Of a stretch of DNA of 64,000 nucleotides, positions 43,081 through 54,374 are shown piece by piece. Position 1 is the first letter of the stretch, and each line of letters begins with the position of its first letter. Below the pieces are notes generated by a model. It saw only the letters and a list, made by a program, of their open reading frames with translations, did not search any database and had not been told where the DNA came from. A program made the translations under genes and the position numbers. The stretch is from positions 744,001 to 808,000 of the forward strand of contig JADANN010000302.1 in assembly GCA_018806985.1 (NCBI GenBank). The letters are read 5' to 3'. This DNA is from Angiostrongylus vasorum (Eukaryota; Nematoda; Chromadorea; Rhabditida; Metastrongylidae).

Positions 43081-44365
43081 AAACGAAGAAAATATTAGCG
43101 GTTGTTCATGGTCGTGAGCGTAAATGAAGGACGATTTTCAAAACCAGTGCCTTAAATTTCTTCAGTTATATCAATCAATTGTAAAAAATCGCTGACCTTT
43201 GGTGGTTATCTTCCGCCAACTTCTTGTTCGCTATAACTTGAACTTTTTGCCAATACACATTTTGCAAAAAGAATACACTGAGCACTCAGAAGGAAACTGA
43301 ACAGGCAATGCAGAAGCAAGGCGGATCCCCGAGAATCACAAGGTTCCGAGACGTCGTTTTCGCCCCTTTTTTTTGCTATTAAATATATTCCTGGCAATCG
43401 TTCTTGAAATTTATTGGGGAAAAAAATGGCAGAATTTCGAACCGATACCTACAGGCCTACAATTAGCCACATGCCGTTCTTCTCCTGGCTGTTCTGTCAT
43501 TACCCTTTATTTGAAAGTGCTTAATAAAAAGTGGAGAAATGTTGGATTTGGCTTTTATTGCAGATGTTCTCAACAATGGTTCCGAACGAAGACCCAGCTT
43601 CGGAATTCATTTAGCATATAGCGGGCTTTCCTTCTGTCCCTTCGCATTATCTCTTGCCAGGCGTTTAAGTCATCATGTGCTATCTCATTGCATTTCAACA
43701 ACTACCAGATTTCTACTAACCCATAATGTCCAGTGTGGATAATATAGTGCCCATTTCCAGTTCACCGGGCTGAATTTTTTTTCGCCGTACTGTGCATATT
43801 CATTCCACCGCTACTCCGGGGCAGCTTAAAATAATAAGGGTGGGATTAAAAAAACCATTCTCCACAGTTCATGATTTACAAAAAACCTTTCCTTGAAAAG
43901 GGTCACTGGCCCGTAGTTTGACTAGCATTTAACCGATTTAACCGTTGTTTCGTTTTAATCACTGGGGTCATTGTACGTAATGCACGAATATAAAAAAACA
44001 CTGAGATAGATCGACATAAGAGGGAAAATACTTCCAAGTGCTCATAACACTCTAACTGCGCAATGGGTCATAGAAACACATAGCAAAGGGGTAGCATACA
44101 TAGCATTCGCACCCATAGTACGATAGATGAGAGCTTCCGATACAATCCTGTCATCTTCACATCCCCTAAGCTACTCTAAGTTATCGAAAAATGATTTTTT
44201 TACTGTCGAAAAATCAGAAAGTCCGTAGCCGACGAAAAATTGCTTGTATTCAAATAGTAGGGCCCCGTTAAACGGTGTGCCTTCGTTATGAGTTAGTCTC
44301 ATATCTGCCTATGAAGAAGCATGGATTATATTTCATACATGAACTGTCATCACAGATTATGTGAA
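43081..44365. other. Unassigned, two weak coding hints
   Basis: Minus strand 43397-43206 is open (VSEPCDSRGSALLLHCLFSF, YSEQEVGGR end). Plus strand TTTTATTGCAG at 43563 precedes MFSTMVPNEDPASEFI and a stop. Neither can be joined to anything. Confidence 0.3.
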
Positions 44366-44369
44366 TCCC

Positions 44370-44530
44370 CAGCACTTGTTCCATTAAATTCTGTCATTGA
44401 ATACTTTATCCACGATGATCTTTGGATTTTCCTGTGCTTTCAGCTGCTGATTGCGAAGTACATTCGTATATACGAATGGTGTTGAGTACTGGCAGGAGTT
44501 TATTTTAGCGGGAAACTCAGGATATCTGTA
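44370..44530 (-). mobile_element. SINE-B tail, degraded
   Basis: CACTTGTTCCATTAAATTCTG, CTTTCAGCTGCTGATTGCGA and GTGTTGAGTACTGGCAGGAG match the B tail in reverse orientation. Confidence 0.45.
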
Positions 44531-46070
44531 CTAGAGCGCTTTCAAGTGTTCAAGACAGACAATCGCTACCAGCTTTTATCGTTTGCAGGAATTTCATCCC
44601 AAGTAAGAGCGGAAGTAATTTGCAAAGTACGGAACGATTATAGGCTCTGCTAGACCAGCGTGGCTTTGAGCCGCTCATATGGATCATACGCGTTGTATGG
44701 ATTAAATAGGTACAAATATCAAGGAAAATATAATGATGATCCTGACAAAAAAAATATGACGCTGCTAATGATAAAATCGTTGAATTCTAATGCTGACGTA
44801 GAATGTGATGTTAACAGACACTACGACTTTTAGAAGGCCTACCGTTTCTTAGAAAATAGAGTTGCAAGAATTGACCCATTAAATTGTGTGATGATAAAAC
44901 ACCATTAGTGGAAGCAATGAAATTCAAGAAGTGCTTAACTGATGCTTTCATATCCTAAGTGAAAATAACAAAAGATGTTTTAAAATAATCATGTCCGAAT
45001 GGACACCCCATCCTCCTAATGGGTAGTTTCTTTGAAAAAACTTTTTCTGTCCTCTTAAAATCCGCTTCACTTCACTCTTTTTTCTAGTTTCCGTCCTTGA
45101 GTCTACCCGACGAGAATTGTCCACTACTTATCTAAGACGTGTGTAATGCATTATTCTTAGTAGCGGCTAGGGAATGTTAGCCACAGATTTGACTAGTGAG
45201 TTATGGTTGCAGCATATTGGATGACCACATCGCATTTCAGATAATGGAACTCAAAAACTCATTTAAGGTTAAGGTTGGGCGGTTTTTAAAAGTTTCTGAA
45301 AACTCTAATCTGTCTTGAAGACTTTACAGAGACTGGGACAAATCCAGCTGGGCTTAGTTTAGAGAGCATCACCCACATGACTGGACGTTAAGAAGAATGC
45401 TTTCACGTGCTCTAGGAAATCCAGCACTTCTCCCACCAATCTTACTCACCTACTGGCAACTGTCTACCGCTTATGAAAACATTCAATTTAGTATGGTTTT
45501 TCCTTGATATTTAGTATAACCGTGTGAAAATACCCCCCAAACCACCCCCTGGCTGACCTCCAACCGTGGCGCTCCCATATCAGCGAATGCACAACTAGCT
45601 TAGCCACAGAAATGTACCGCACTCATCAAAACGTCTTTCGAAACTGGCAAATAAAAAATGCAAATATGATTATAAGCATCTCCTAAAAAATACGGTAGAA
45701 GACGATTACTACTCAGTTCTCTTTTGAGCATGTAGGATCCACTTCTTCCATGAAATTCAACGTTTAAATGTTCTCATTCATTATTCTCAGCTGAGAATCT
45801 AGCAGTCTTTCGCTTATAGATGACACTAGTAAGTGCAGGAATCATTGGACAACAAGGCTAGGAAAAATTTCTTTTGTTAAAATTGCAGAAATTAAGTCTA
45901 GGTACCACATTTTTTGTCGCCATGAAAATGAATCAATACCAGTAGGTAATCAGTTAACGACCGCCCTGTATAAAAGCACCTATCAAGCGATGTTACTTCA
46001 ATCGAGGGGTACTCCATGAATTTTGCTTGATGCGATAACAAAAAGACATCGGAAGGGTAAATGGCTGTAG
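44531..46070. other. Unassigned
   Basis: About 1.5 kb with no repeat match, no splice-supported exon and no RNA gene that I can see. Confidence 0.4.
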
Positions 46071-46074
46071 ACAG

Positions 46075-46155
46075 TCGCCTCGAATCAGTTCGGCTCTGAA
46101 GAAGACGAAGACAACGAAATTTTGGTCGAATAAAAGTTTTTGCTAGCAATCTCAT
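46075..46155 (-). mobile_element. D-family terminal fragment
   Basis: CGGCTCTGAAGAAGACGAAG, ACAACGAAATTTTGGTCG: right terminus of family D. Confidence 0.6.
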
Positions 46156-46502
46156 TTCACTTCAAAAATCAATCAATCTCAGTCCAACTAGTTCAATTTC
46201 AATCTCATTTTAGTTTTTCTATGAAAGATGCTAGATCTATTGTTTAAATTCCTCCAGAAGTTTCACTAAGGTTACTGTAATTCTCTCATCGGTGGGAAAG
46301 CTGCTTGGCTATCCAACGATTACCGAAAATTCTCCGAGATTTCTGAAAGAACAACAAAATAAGAACTACGACTATGACTTAATTATGTGTTGTATAATGA
46401 AATCATAGTGAACACAACGAGTTCCAAAGCGAATCAATTTGTTTCTCAAGTTATGGGCATTAGTAAAAGTTCCTGTAAGCCGTAGCTGAATAAGCTTAAG
46501 TG

Positions 46503-46820
46503 CTATGGGGCGAAAAATAAGAAAGTTAGAATAGATGTAGGGTTACATGAGGCGTGAGACGGAGGAAAATAATAGATTTCGAGAATCTCGGCAGCACTGC
46601 CTTGAATGTGATCGCATTTGTAAGCACGGGATTTACTCAAAAGTAGGGAAAACTTAGAGTTTGTTAAACAGTGAAGCCCTTGAGCGAAACAATTTTCACT
46701 CGCTGATTTCCGAGTTCTGGAATAGTTCATGGGTTTCTCAATGCTGACTCCAATACGCAACGCTTGGTCAAATGCTGTTTTCTTCCTTCTTTTCTTATCC
46801 CTAAGTGGCTTGTCGCTTCC
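46503..46820 (-). CDS. Long open exon, unknown protein
   Basis: Minus strand: a CGTCATAG acceptor at 46821 opens 105 codons to a TAG at 46503. The peptide starts basic (KPLRDKKRRKKTAFDQALRI), continues VSIEKPMNYSRTRKSASENC, FAQGLHCLTNSKFSLLLSKS, YKCDHIQGSAAEILEIYYF and ends in a hydrophobic FLFFAP. Composition is even and codon use looks protein-like. The basic start could be a nuclear signal, but I recognise no domain. The acceptor is weaker than the TTTCAG consensus and no donor partner was found. Confidence 0.35.
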   Translation of the reverse strand, partial: GSDKPLRDKKRRKKTAFDQALRIGVSIEKPMNYSRTRKSASENCFAQGLHCLTNSKFSLLLSKSRAYKCDHIQGSAAEILEIYYFPPSHASCNPTSILTFLFFAP

Positions 46821-46939
46821 CTATGACGATTGGTGCTCCTAGATTTTAACTTCACTTAGTATTTACATCATACAATGACATAAAAATCGAAAGTGCAGCA
46901 TTCTAATTCGGAAACCAGTATAGGAAAAAGATCTTTACA

Positions 46940-47488
46940 ATGAATCGCCGTCTTTCTGACCGAAATCTAATAGCACGGTGTAAACCGTCTTCCGAGTTGC
47001 ACGAGATTTTTTACGAAATGGAAAACTCTTCCATCAACAAAATATTAACAAGTCAAATAGAAATTATAAGAATGAAGGCACAATCAGTGATAAAGGCCAA
47101 ATAAGTCTCAAGTAAAGTATTGTTCAATGATATTTAGCTTGAGCCGCGAAATAATGATGGATGCTATCACTGTATTTTTGCACCAATGAGTGCACCATCA
47201 TGGACTTTATAAACTCTATGGACCAGAGTTTGTTAACAGTTTTACGTTCGAAGCCATTTCTATGACATTTTGCCAAGGATCATCTTCGACATTTTATCAA
47301 AACATAGTGATTCACAAGTGAATGTCATTCAATTCGTTCACGTTGTTTTCAAGGATTTCATTTTCCTCTACGGAACGAAACTTCTGCTTAATCAAGAAGA
47401 ACTGCGACATGAAATGATTTCTCATTGCGACCAAGTGCTCACCTTTACTCATCATGAAAGTATCTTTGAAAACCGCTTATCGATGTGA
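46940..47488 (+). CDS. Small two-exon gene, unknown protein of about 131 residues
   Basis: ATG at 46940 opens 49 codons ending CAATCA then GTGATA (phase 0). A 153-nt intron ends TTTGTTAACAG. Exon 2 (47240-47488) is open for 82 codons to TGA. The protein runs MNRRLSDRNLIARCK, SSELHEIFYEMENSSINKIL, TSQIEIIRMKAQS, then FYVRSHFYDILPRIIFDILS, VIQFVHVVFKDFIFLYG, KLLLNQEELRHEMISHC and ESIFENRLSM. It is mostly helical in character with no signal peptide or membrane span. If the intron is not used, exon 1 stops after 54 codons. Not recognised. Confidence 0.45.
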
Positions 47489-48735
47489 ACGTTATGCCTG
47501 TATGCAAGGAGTTTATACGATTCCAAACGATGTCTCTGTAGAGTTACGTTAACTTCTCAGGTAAGGTTTTGTGCTCATTTCACTTAGTTAATAGCTAACT
47601 AGTAGGTTTTCGTTCTGCTGACTTCAATTGTTTGAAATACTTTTCATAAAAAAAACTAGTCAGTCATGCTTAATACGTGTAAACACACTCATACCTCTCA
47701 CTGATAGTATTGTTAAATGAGGTTTAGGAAAAAGTCTGTTAGTGAAGCAGTTGATTATCCTGTTGTTCAGATGAAGTCGTACAAATTCTCATTCGTAACT
47801 GGACGAATAGATCATCTTAATAATATGACATCCCAGTATTCAACGATGGTCAACTTTAGAGTGACATCATAGGTTTTTTTTATATTGTGGTTCCAGTGCA
47901 GATTATTCTCCTTCGAAGAAAGAAAAAACCGTTGAATTGGAAAAAGTAAATACCAAGAGTTTCTCTTTAGGCTACTCTCAAATGGTGTTGTTAAAAAAAA
48001 CGGAAAGAGCAAATTCGAAAAGCCCAAAAATGGTCTGTATGGAGGAGTGCCTTGTGGTCAATCGTGGCTTCGCGTCATTCCTTAGGCCGCTCTTCTGATC
48101 CAGACACATACGTTACCCATGTAAAGTCTGACCGGCTGGTCTCGTACAATAACTGGAATACTCACAAAGAACAAAACGGTGACTGTTTAAAAGAAGCTGT
48201 CTCCTATGCGAATGAAGTAGATACCTAGTTTTTTTCTGCTTGGTTTATGAAAATGTTTAACTGAGAAAATTGGGTGCCAATTCTGATTAAATAGTGTAAT
48301 AACAACGTTGGGTCTGCTCACCAAGAAAGGAGGGGAAAACAACTGCCGCTCACCATCTACACATTCGTGTGTTTCCATTTTCATCCGTGATTGACAATTA
48401 CCAATAAAGATAAACAAAAAAGAACTCCGGAGTGATGATGTGGGATTATCAGCTTGAGAAACGCCGATCTGAACTTTTGTGATGGCGTCCTTGTGGACTA
48501 ACGATGTTCTTATTAACCCGATTTGAGAAGTTTTTTAACCCTTACACATTTAAAATACCCGAAACCTCATCCTTGTTCAGGAGGAGACCTTGAAACAAAC
48601 AAAGCGATTTTATGTATAAAACTTCGAGTCAACAGCAATGTATGAAATCTATAACATTGTACTGTAAACGAAGCTAAGTGGGTGCAGAAAGCACAATTAT
48701 TGGAGATAGTGTGCTAAAATACACACACTACCGTT
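47489..48735. other. Mostly unassigned, possible small minus-strand exons
   Basis: Minus strand near 48375-48222: MKMETHECVD ends at a GTGAGC donor and, after ATTTTCTCAG, KHFHKPSRKKL continues in matching phase 1 to a GTATCT donor. The exons are too short to call. The remainder shows nothing. Confidence 0.3.
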
Positions 48736-48739
48736 TGTT

Positions 48740-48970
48740 CCTGGATAGATCATGCTTCAAACCAAGCACTCCTCGCATCCTTCCAAGCTAGGCAGATTGG
48801 TTTCAGACTTGTCTGGAAAGCATTTCATCCCATCCACAAAGGTCGAGAACTTCTCCTGTGATGAGAACTTAGAAACGCTCTTTTTAAAGTTATGTCGTGT
48901 CTCCAGGGAGATTCGTCTCGACCAGTATTTAACGACATTCATAAAGAGAACGAAAAGCAGCAACAGAACC
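48740..48970 (+). mobile_element. SINE-B copy, 5' truncated
   Basis: CCAAGCACTCCTCGCATCCT, CAGATTGGTTTCAGACTTGT (core), CTCCAGGGAGATTCGTCTCG and GCAGCAACAGAACC (tail). Confidence 0.65.
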
Positions 48971-49377
48971 TATGGGCAAATTCCAGGCACGAATGAAAAA
49001 CAATATAAAGTGTATTGGTAAGCACGGTTCGCAGTCCCAACAGTTTCTTGACTATTCCGCTTGACTTGGGCATAGTACATTATCTGGGATTAGGTTTTTT
49101 CTGTGTAGGTTAAGCAAACAGCATATCCAGAGACAATCCATGAGAAAGGACTTATTTAGTCTGGAGATAGACGTCGAACAAGAAAGCGTGCGCGATGATG
49201 TAGTAATGACTATAGTAATAATAGTCGCAACAAATATTACATGTAATTGATGAGAAGAAAAACAAAAACTGATGACAAACAAACGACAGAAGATATGGTG
49301 ACTTAAGAAAAAATTGGTCCTTTTTAAGAAATTGTATAAAAAAAAACAAGGAAAAAAAATTACAAGGACAATAATAA

Positions 49378-49388
49378 CAGTAATAATA

Positions 49389-49453
<65 letters not shown>

Positions 49454-49462
49454 TAATAATAA
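49378..49462. repeat. (TAA)n microsatellite
   Basis: About 25 TAA units with a few interruptions. It produces meaningless poly-Leu/Ile open frames on the minus strand. Confidence 0.95.
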
Positions 49463-49552
49463 TAGGCATTAACGAAAGAGCGTAATAACAACAATGGCAG
49501 AAAACACTTTATAAAAAGTGGTCACAGTAATAAGAGATAACAAAAGTAATTG

Positions 49553-49690
49553 TGAGCGTGTAGCGGAGCCGTCGCAGGTGGCTTGCTAAACACACGTTGT
49601 TCTTGCTACAATCCCACGCCGCGGCTAAACCCACCCCTCATGCCTTGGGGATCAGCAAATTGGTACCAAACTTGTCTGGACACATTTTGA
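49553..49690 (+). mobile_element. SINE-A head and core, 3' truncated
   Basis: GTAGCGGAGCCGTCGCAGG (A-box region), ACAATCCCACGCC (B box), GGTACCAAACTTGTCTGGA (core). Confidence 0.6.
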
Positions 49691-49709
49691 AAAACAATGA
49701 CGTTACAAA

Positions 49710-49845
49710 TGTGAACCCCCGGAAAGGGTACTGGCGGATTCTAATCTGACATGTGATTCAAGTTTTACAAATATCTTAGCATCACAGTCGTTGTACTTCA
49801 ATCATGCCCTGCCGTGAAAAAGAATAGCAACCAGTAAATGAAAAG
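49710..49845 (+). mobile_element. C-family right-end fragment
   Basis: CCCCCGGAAAGGGTACTGGC, GTTTTACAAATATCTTAGCA, GTTGTACTTCAATCATGCCC. Confidence 0.6.
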
Positions 49846-49904
49846 TTATTTGATCAATGCCGAGATTAATAGAAAGTCGTGGAAATTAAAATGTTATAAA
49901 TATT

Positions 49905-50215
49905 ATGATTCCTTCTACAGCCTCAGCTTAACTGGATTCAACTCCAATTTGTGCTTCCCAGATCAGACGCGTCGACGGGTGGTTGTTGATGGCACTGGTA
50001 GATAGAAAAATTAGCTGAGAGAAGGTAGAAACGAAGATCCCGCATGGTGTAGTGGCGAAAGCCTTAGCCCGCGGAAAGGGTAATAACGGGTTCGATCCCC
50101 ATCACAAACATCTGCGATCCTCAGCTTTGCAAATATCTTAGCACTGCAGTGGTTGTATTTCACATTACACCCTGCCATTAAAAATAGGAATAGGCAGTGA
50201 ATAAAAAGTGACAGA
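49905..50215 (+). mobile_element. C-family half element with intact tRNA-like boxes
   Basis: GCCTCAGCTTAACTGGATTC (loop), A box TGGTGTAGTGG (50045-50055), B box GGGTTCGATCCCC (50088-50100), right end GCAAATATCTTAGCACTGCA and GGTTGTATTTCACATTACAC. The B box fits the pol III consensus GGTTCGANTCC. Confidence 0.75.
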
Positions 50216-50244
50216 AATTAGCATCAGAAAACGCTTAAGATTGA

Positions 50245-50735
50245 AATACTGCCACAACGATGCAGAGATTTGAGCAAAACTCGGCATCTCCAATGGGCTT
50301 CGGATCCACAATTAGCCTTTCCATGGGATAACGAGTAATCCAATACACCACTGAAGGCATTGATTTGTCTTTCTCTCAGGCAGTTTTTTCATCTCTACCG
50401 GTGCTATGAGCAATCTCTCTATCTCCATCGGTGCTAAGAGCAATATCTCATCATTGGAAATCATCTGGGGAGCATGAATCGGAAGCCTCAGCTTAACACG
50501 GTCCACTGCCGATTTGTCCTCTTCAGATCCTTCCCGTTGGCGAATGATTGCTGATGACACCGATAGAATGAAAAAAACTGCCTGAAAGGAAGACAAAGCA
50601 AGGCCGTCGGTTGGTGTGCATAGCACGTGATCCACTAGAAGAAGTTATCGCCAGTTCGAAGATCAGGTTCTGTGTTTTGCTTGCATGATTGTATTTAACG
50701 AAGTACCCTACCAGGAAAAAGAGAATCGACGGTGA
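50245..50735. mobile_element. C-family foldback element, diverged
   Basis: Left CCACAACGATGCAGAGATTT, loop CCTCAGCTTAACACGGTCCA, right ATGATTGTATTTAACGAAGT. Arms are inverted over the whole length. Confidence 0.65.
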
Positions 50736-50799
50736 ATGAAGGTTGACACATTGGTTCAGTTAGAGTTTACTCGTAATATGGAAGATTTCTTGATATAAA

Positions 50800-50850
50800 T
50801 GACAATCACAACGATGCTAAGATATTCGCAAAACTTGGAACCTAGGGCAG
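50800..50850 (+). mobile_element. C-family left-end scrap
   Basis: ACAATCACAACGATGCTAAG, then ATATTCGCAAAACTTGG. Confidence 0.5.
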
Positions 50851-50939
50851 TGTCACCGTCACGCAAGCACGAAATAATTTAGGCCAATGGTTTTGAAAAC
50901 TTTTAGTAGAAATAAGATAAAAAAGAAATAAAAGGTCAC

Positions 50940-51230
50940 CACATCTACAGATCCCAGGATCCCATCACTTGCATTCCATGCGTTTCTCTCGCATTCGTCG
51001 TCCACAATGATTTTCGAACGTTTCGCCTGGTGTTTCAACTGTTGCTTTAGGACTTCGTCTTCTTTATGAATGTCGTAGAATGCTGGTCCAGTTGACTCTC
51101 CTTGCTGTCTTCGTCACAGCAAAGCTCATGAGTTCCCATGTTGATTGAAGGAGAGGTTTAGGAGTGGGTCGAACAAGCACCTTGCTTCCTATTGGGCTGC
51201 ATCACTAAGCACTACGCTGGCCACCGAATA
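50940..51230 (-). mobile_element. SINE-B copy
   Basis: Minus strand with GGTGCTTGTTCGACCCACTC (B box), decayed core and tail (AGAATGCTGGTCCAGTTGAC complement, GATCCCAGGATCCC). Confidence 0.6.
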
Positions 51231-52310
51231 ATAAATAAAAAGAAGAGAAAAGAGATTAAGGAAAACAGTTGGTCACAAATGCTCAGAAGAGATACATTCA
51301 TATCATATTACCATTATTACTACTATTAGTAATAGTACACGTTCCATTATTGACTCCTATGTTCCTTCCATCCCTTCCACCAATTTTTTAACAACATGAC
51401 CGATGAAGTCTCTAGTAGGTTGGAGTATAGATCGCCACGAAGAGAAAATAATTCAGTCCTTAAAGTTAAAAACAAATGACAGGCAACGCTGCAGGAGAGC
51501 TGATGTTAGGCGGAGGATGAGTAGACGGTGTGAGTTGAGTAGAAATCATATGCGACCGTTGACCTTCAGACGAGAATTTCTTAAGTCATGCTGTATGTTC
51601 CCACTGAAGTAAAAAACAAAAACCTAGAGATTCTAACTAGCACATTAGAACCTTTTTCTCTATTGCTAAACGGTGAAATTTTTAATCTTCTTTGGGCTTA
51701 CAAAGTTTTTCTTTCTCTTAATTTTTTTCGAGCCTTGCTTTTTATTTGGCAATGCGGTTTATCAGGAAGATTTTTTTTCATCCACGAGGATATGATGGCG
51801 CTGGTAACATTGGCAGTTTGCTTCGCTCTTGTTAAGAATCACCACTAAAATTTTACTGTTAAATTTTATTTGTATGTTATCAAGATCGATCAGAAATTTC
51901 TAAAGAAAATATCGATGATTTCTTTGGCGGTAGGATAAAGTGCCTTCAAGAGATTTCCCAAGCCTCCTAATTTTCGCATACTCTCTCTGTCGAAAATTCA
52001 CCAGCGGTTATCATTGGTCTCGACACGATTGTCTGTGCAAATAAAAGCGGGAAGTAATAAAGTGATAGCTCGGACAATCATAAAACAGTCAGAAATTCAC
52101 CAAAACTTTCCCTTTTCCCTAAATTTTCTAAGAAATGAATAGAAACAATGCAAGTTAAGAAGTTGGCTCAAAAGAAATCAGAGGACGATAAATTTTCAGT
52201 GTCAGGAATCCGGAATAGAAAAACTACTGTCAACCATTAAGGTGAAAGAGATTTGCAAGACTTAAGAGGAGTATCACGTTTCCATCGATTCTATGCCACA
52301 GCAAACGATT
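51231..52310. other. Unassigned, possible 5' exon of the next gene
   Basis: An ATG at 51397 reads MTDEVSSRLEYRSPRRENN and stops after 27 codons. An overlapping frame from 51403 is open for 69 codons. Neither can be joined in phase to the exon at 52315, so I leave both uncalled. Confidence 0.3.
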
Positions 52311-52314
52311 TCAG

Positions 52315-52660
52315 GAATTTGTAGATTAAATGAAAATGGGACACTGCTCGCAGTCAAAAACAGTTCATCAAAACCATCAGTCATCCGTAATCCGTCATCG
52401 TTTCCAAGGATTCGTGGAAAATCTTTAGCACGTGACAAAATATGTAAGGATAGAAAATGAGCTCCATCCGGAGATTCTACAACGAAAAAGAGTGCGCAGC
52501 ATCTTCCAATCTGTTTACATTCAAGGATAGCATGAGAATGAAACAGATAGTTATACCCACCCTTCTGGAGGAAATTTTCGTTCAGAGTTATACCCACTCT
52601 TCTGGAGGAAATTTTCTTTCAGTAAGATTGACGTTTTGTGGTCCTACTGCTGCTGTTTGA
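52315..52660 (+). CDS. Internal exon plus terminal exon, unknown protein
   Basis: Exon 52315-52443 follows ACGATTTCAG and ends ATAT then GTAAGG, phase 1 to 1, 42 codons: ICRLNENGTLLAVKNSSSKP, SVIRNPSSFPRIRGKSLARD. A Ser/Arg-rich hydrophilic tail of this kind fits a cytoplasmic or disordered region. The next acceptor in phase is TTTTCTTTCAG at 52622, giving RLTFCGPTAAV and a stop. That acceptor lies in the second unit of a 37-bp tandem duplication. The same acceptor-like end occurs in unit one but leads straight to a stop codon. Function unknown. Upstream exons not found. Confidence 0.4.
52549..52622 (+). repeat. 37-bp tandem duplication carrying two splice acceptors
   Basis: Two units starting AGTTATACCCAC and ending TTTCGTTCAG and TTTCTTTCAG. 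The units differ at two bases. Confidence 0.9.
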
Positions 52661-52964
52661 GTTCGCGTGAGTTTCCCGTTAAGTCGGAGAGAACTTGATA
52701 AAGATCGACTATTCCACCCTACTAGAAGTAAGATTTGAAAGGTTACCAAATTGATAGATTATCTCATCTATTATAAGTTGGTGAGATGACAAACTCTAAA
52801 GTGATATGAATGACGAGCAGCATGTAGTGAACGTCAGAGACTCTCCACAGCTAAGTTATCGGTTCGACCTCGTGCTCTTGAGCTAAAAAAGCTTTCCATC
52901 CTTCCGAGATCAACAAATTAACACTTGGCTTGGAATGATAGAAAATACACTGAAGGGATTGTCA

Positions 52965-53110
52965 GAGTTATGCTGTTGGATTCAATGCCGATTTGTGCTC
53001 CGCAGATCATTGCCGTTGACGAGTGCAAAGAAAGAGCCTCAGTGGCCCAGTGGGGTCATGTTTTACAAATTCGGCATCATTGTGGCTGTATTGAACATAA
53101 CGGCTTCTCA
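52965..53110 (+). mobile_element. C-family fragment
   Basis: ATTCAATGCCGATTTGTGCT (loop) and TTACAAATTCGGCATCATTG, GGCTGTATTGAACATAACG (right end). Confidence 0.55.
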
Positions 53111-53164
53111 TAAAAAAATAATATGAAGTAAGTAAAAAAAATCAGGCACTGAAATAATAGCTCT

Positions 53165-53330
53165 TTAAATTCTTAAGCCAAGACGAGGTTGACAAAATGT
53201 TTTCTTCTGCTATCGTCCCAACGTCTTCGTCTTCTACACAGCCGGATTGATTCGAGTGAATTGTTTCCCACAGCCGTTTGTCGTTGTGATGTGAATAATC
53301 GACTAGAAATTTGCCAACCTCGTTTTAGGC
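53165..53330. mobile_element. D-family short element
   Basis: Left AAGACGAGGTTGACAAAATG, CCCAACGTCTTCGTCTTC; right GCCAACCTCGTTTTAGGCT. Both ends are present in about 165 bp. Confidence 0.6.
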
Positions 53331-53424
53331 TAATAATCGTAAAAAAATGTTGATTACTTATACCGATGCTAAAACAAAGTCGCTGTTTAGGAATACTGCC
53401 ATGAACCATTAGAACACCTCATTG

Positions 53425-53545
53425 TAGTGGTAAGAATGTGCATTCGATCACCTCTACGAAGCTAATAATGTACTCGAATGCATAACTCCTTCTACAAGTT
53501 TTTGATGAACGCAGAATGCTTCGTAGTCTTATCCTTTTTTAAATG
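53425..53545 (+). mobile_element. SINE-A tail fragment
   Basis: GTGCATTCGATCACCTCTAC, ACTCGAATGCATAACTCC and TTTTTGATGAACGCAGAATG then TTATCC. Confidence 0.55.
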
Positions 53546-54370
53546 ATATGACTGTCGATTAAGACTAATTACAACGTTTCAGAGTATACAATTAGTCATC
53601 CCTAGTTAGGCGCTGTCATCACAGAGTGGCACTTTCATGATGATTTCCTTTATCGCAAAACTTCTACAAAGCTGTTTATGAGTTCTTACCGAAAAAAAGC
53701 AGGTGGGAAATTAAAATGTCGTTTAAGACAGTTTCCATTAGTAGCCTTCCCCAGCGGCTTTACTATGAATCCCTCTGAGGATCGCAAGTTGACAGCTGGG
53801 AACAATAGAACACCATAGCAGAGTAGGAATCTTCGGAAAGCAAACGAGACCTTCATACATTCTGGGAAACAGCTACATTAGTGATATTATAAAGTTTTTA
53901 GTGAAAATCGTACGAATGTTGTACGTTATCCTTTTGCACTTAAATAGCTAATAATGGAGACACTTGTGACGAACTTATTTGTTATGATTGCCCGGATACA
54001 GTGAGGGAAGAGACGAACCACACATTTGGCTTGACGAGCATTCATTTCCAAAGGCCATGAATCTGTAGCAGGATCCAAAGCTTCAGAAAAGGAACCGAGT
54101 ATACGGACATTTCACCATCCCATAAAAGCTCATTCTTTGCTATAGAGCGGCTTTTCGATTTCGAGTGGACCTTATCTACCGGCTAAATCAGCCGAAACCT
54201 AGTAGTTGTTTGGGAAGGAGTACTACAAAGGTTGTTTTATGAAAGCGAGGAAATGAAACTTCAGAAAAGTTGAAATTTAATTTTATATATTGTGGATAAA
54301 ATACGACTATTCACAATACGAGTTTTTTCAGAAGTTTTTTTCTTCTTACACAAGCTGTCTATGTTTTCAG
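53546..54370. other. Unassigned
   Basis: A minus-strand open stretch near 53855-53775 (EDSYSAMVFYCSQLSTCDPQ, stop) lacks a good acceptor. Nothing else seen. Confidence 0.3.
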
Positions 54371-54374
54371 TGGG

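Noticed and set aside
49052..49469. Poly-Leu and poly-Ile open frames
   Set aside because: They are translations of the (TAA)n microsatellite on the minus strand.
50045..50100. Possible true tRNA gene
   Set aside because: Consensus boxes, but it lies inside a C-family element and the acceptor arms do not pair.
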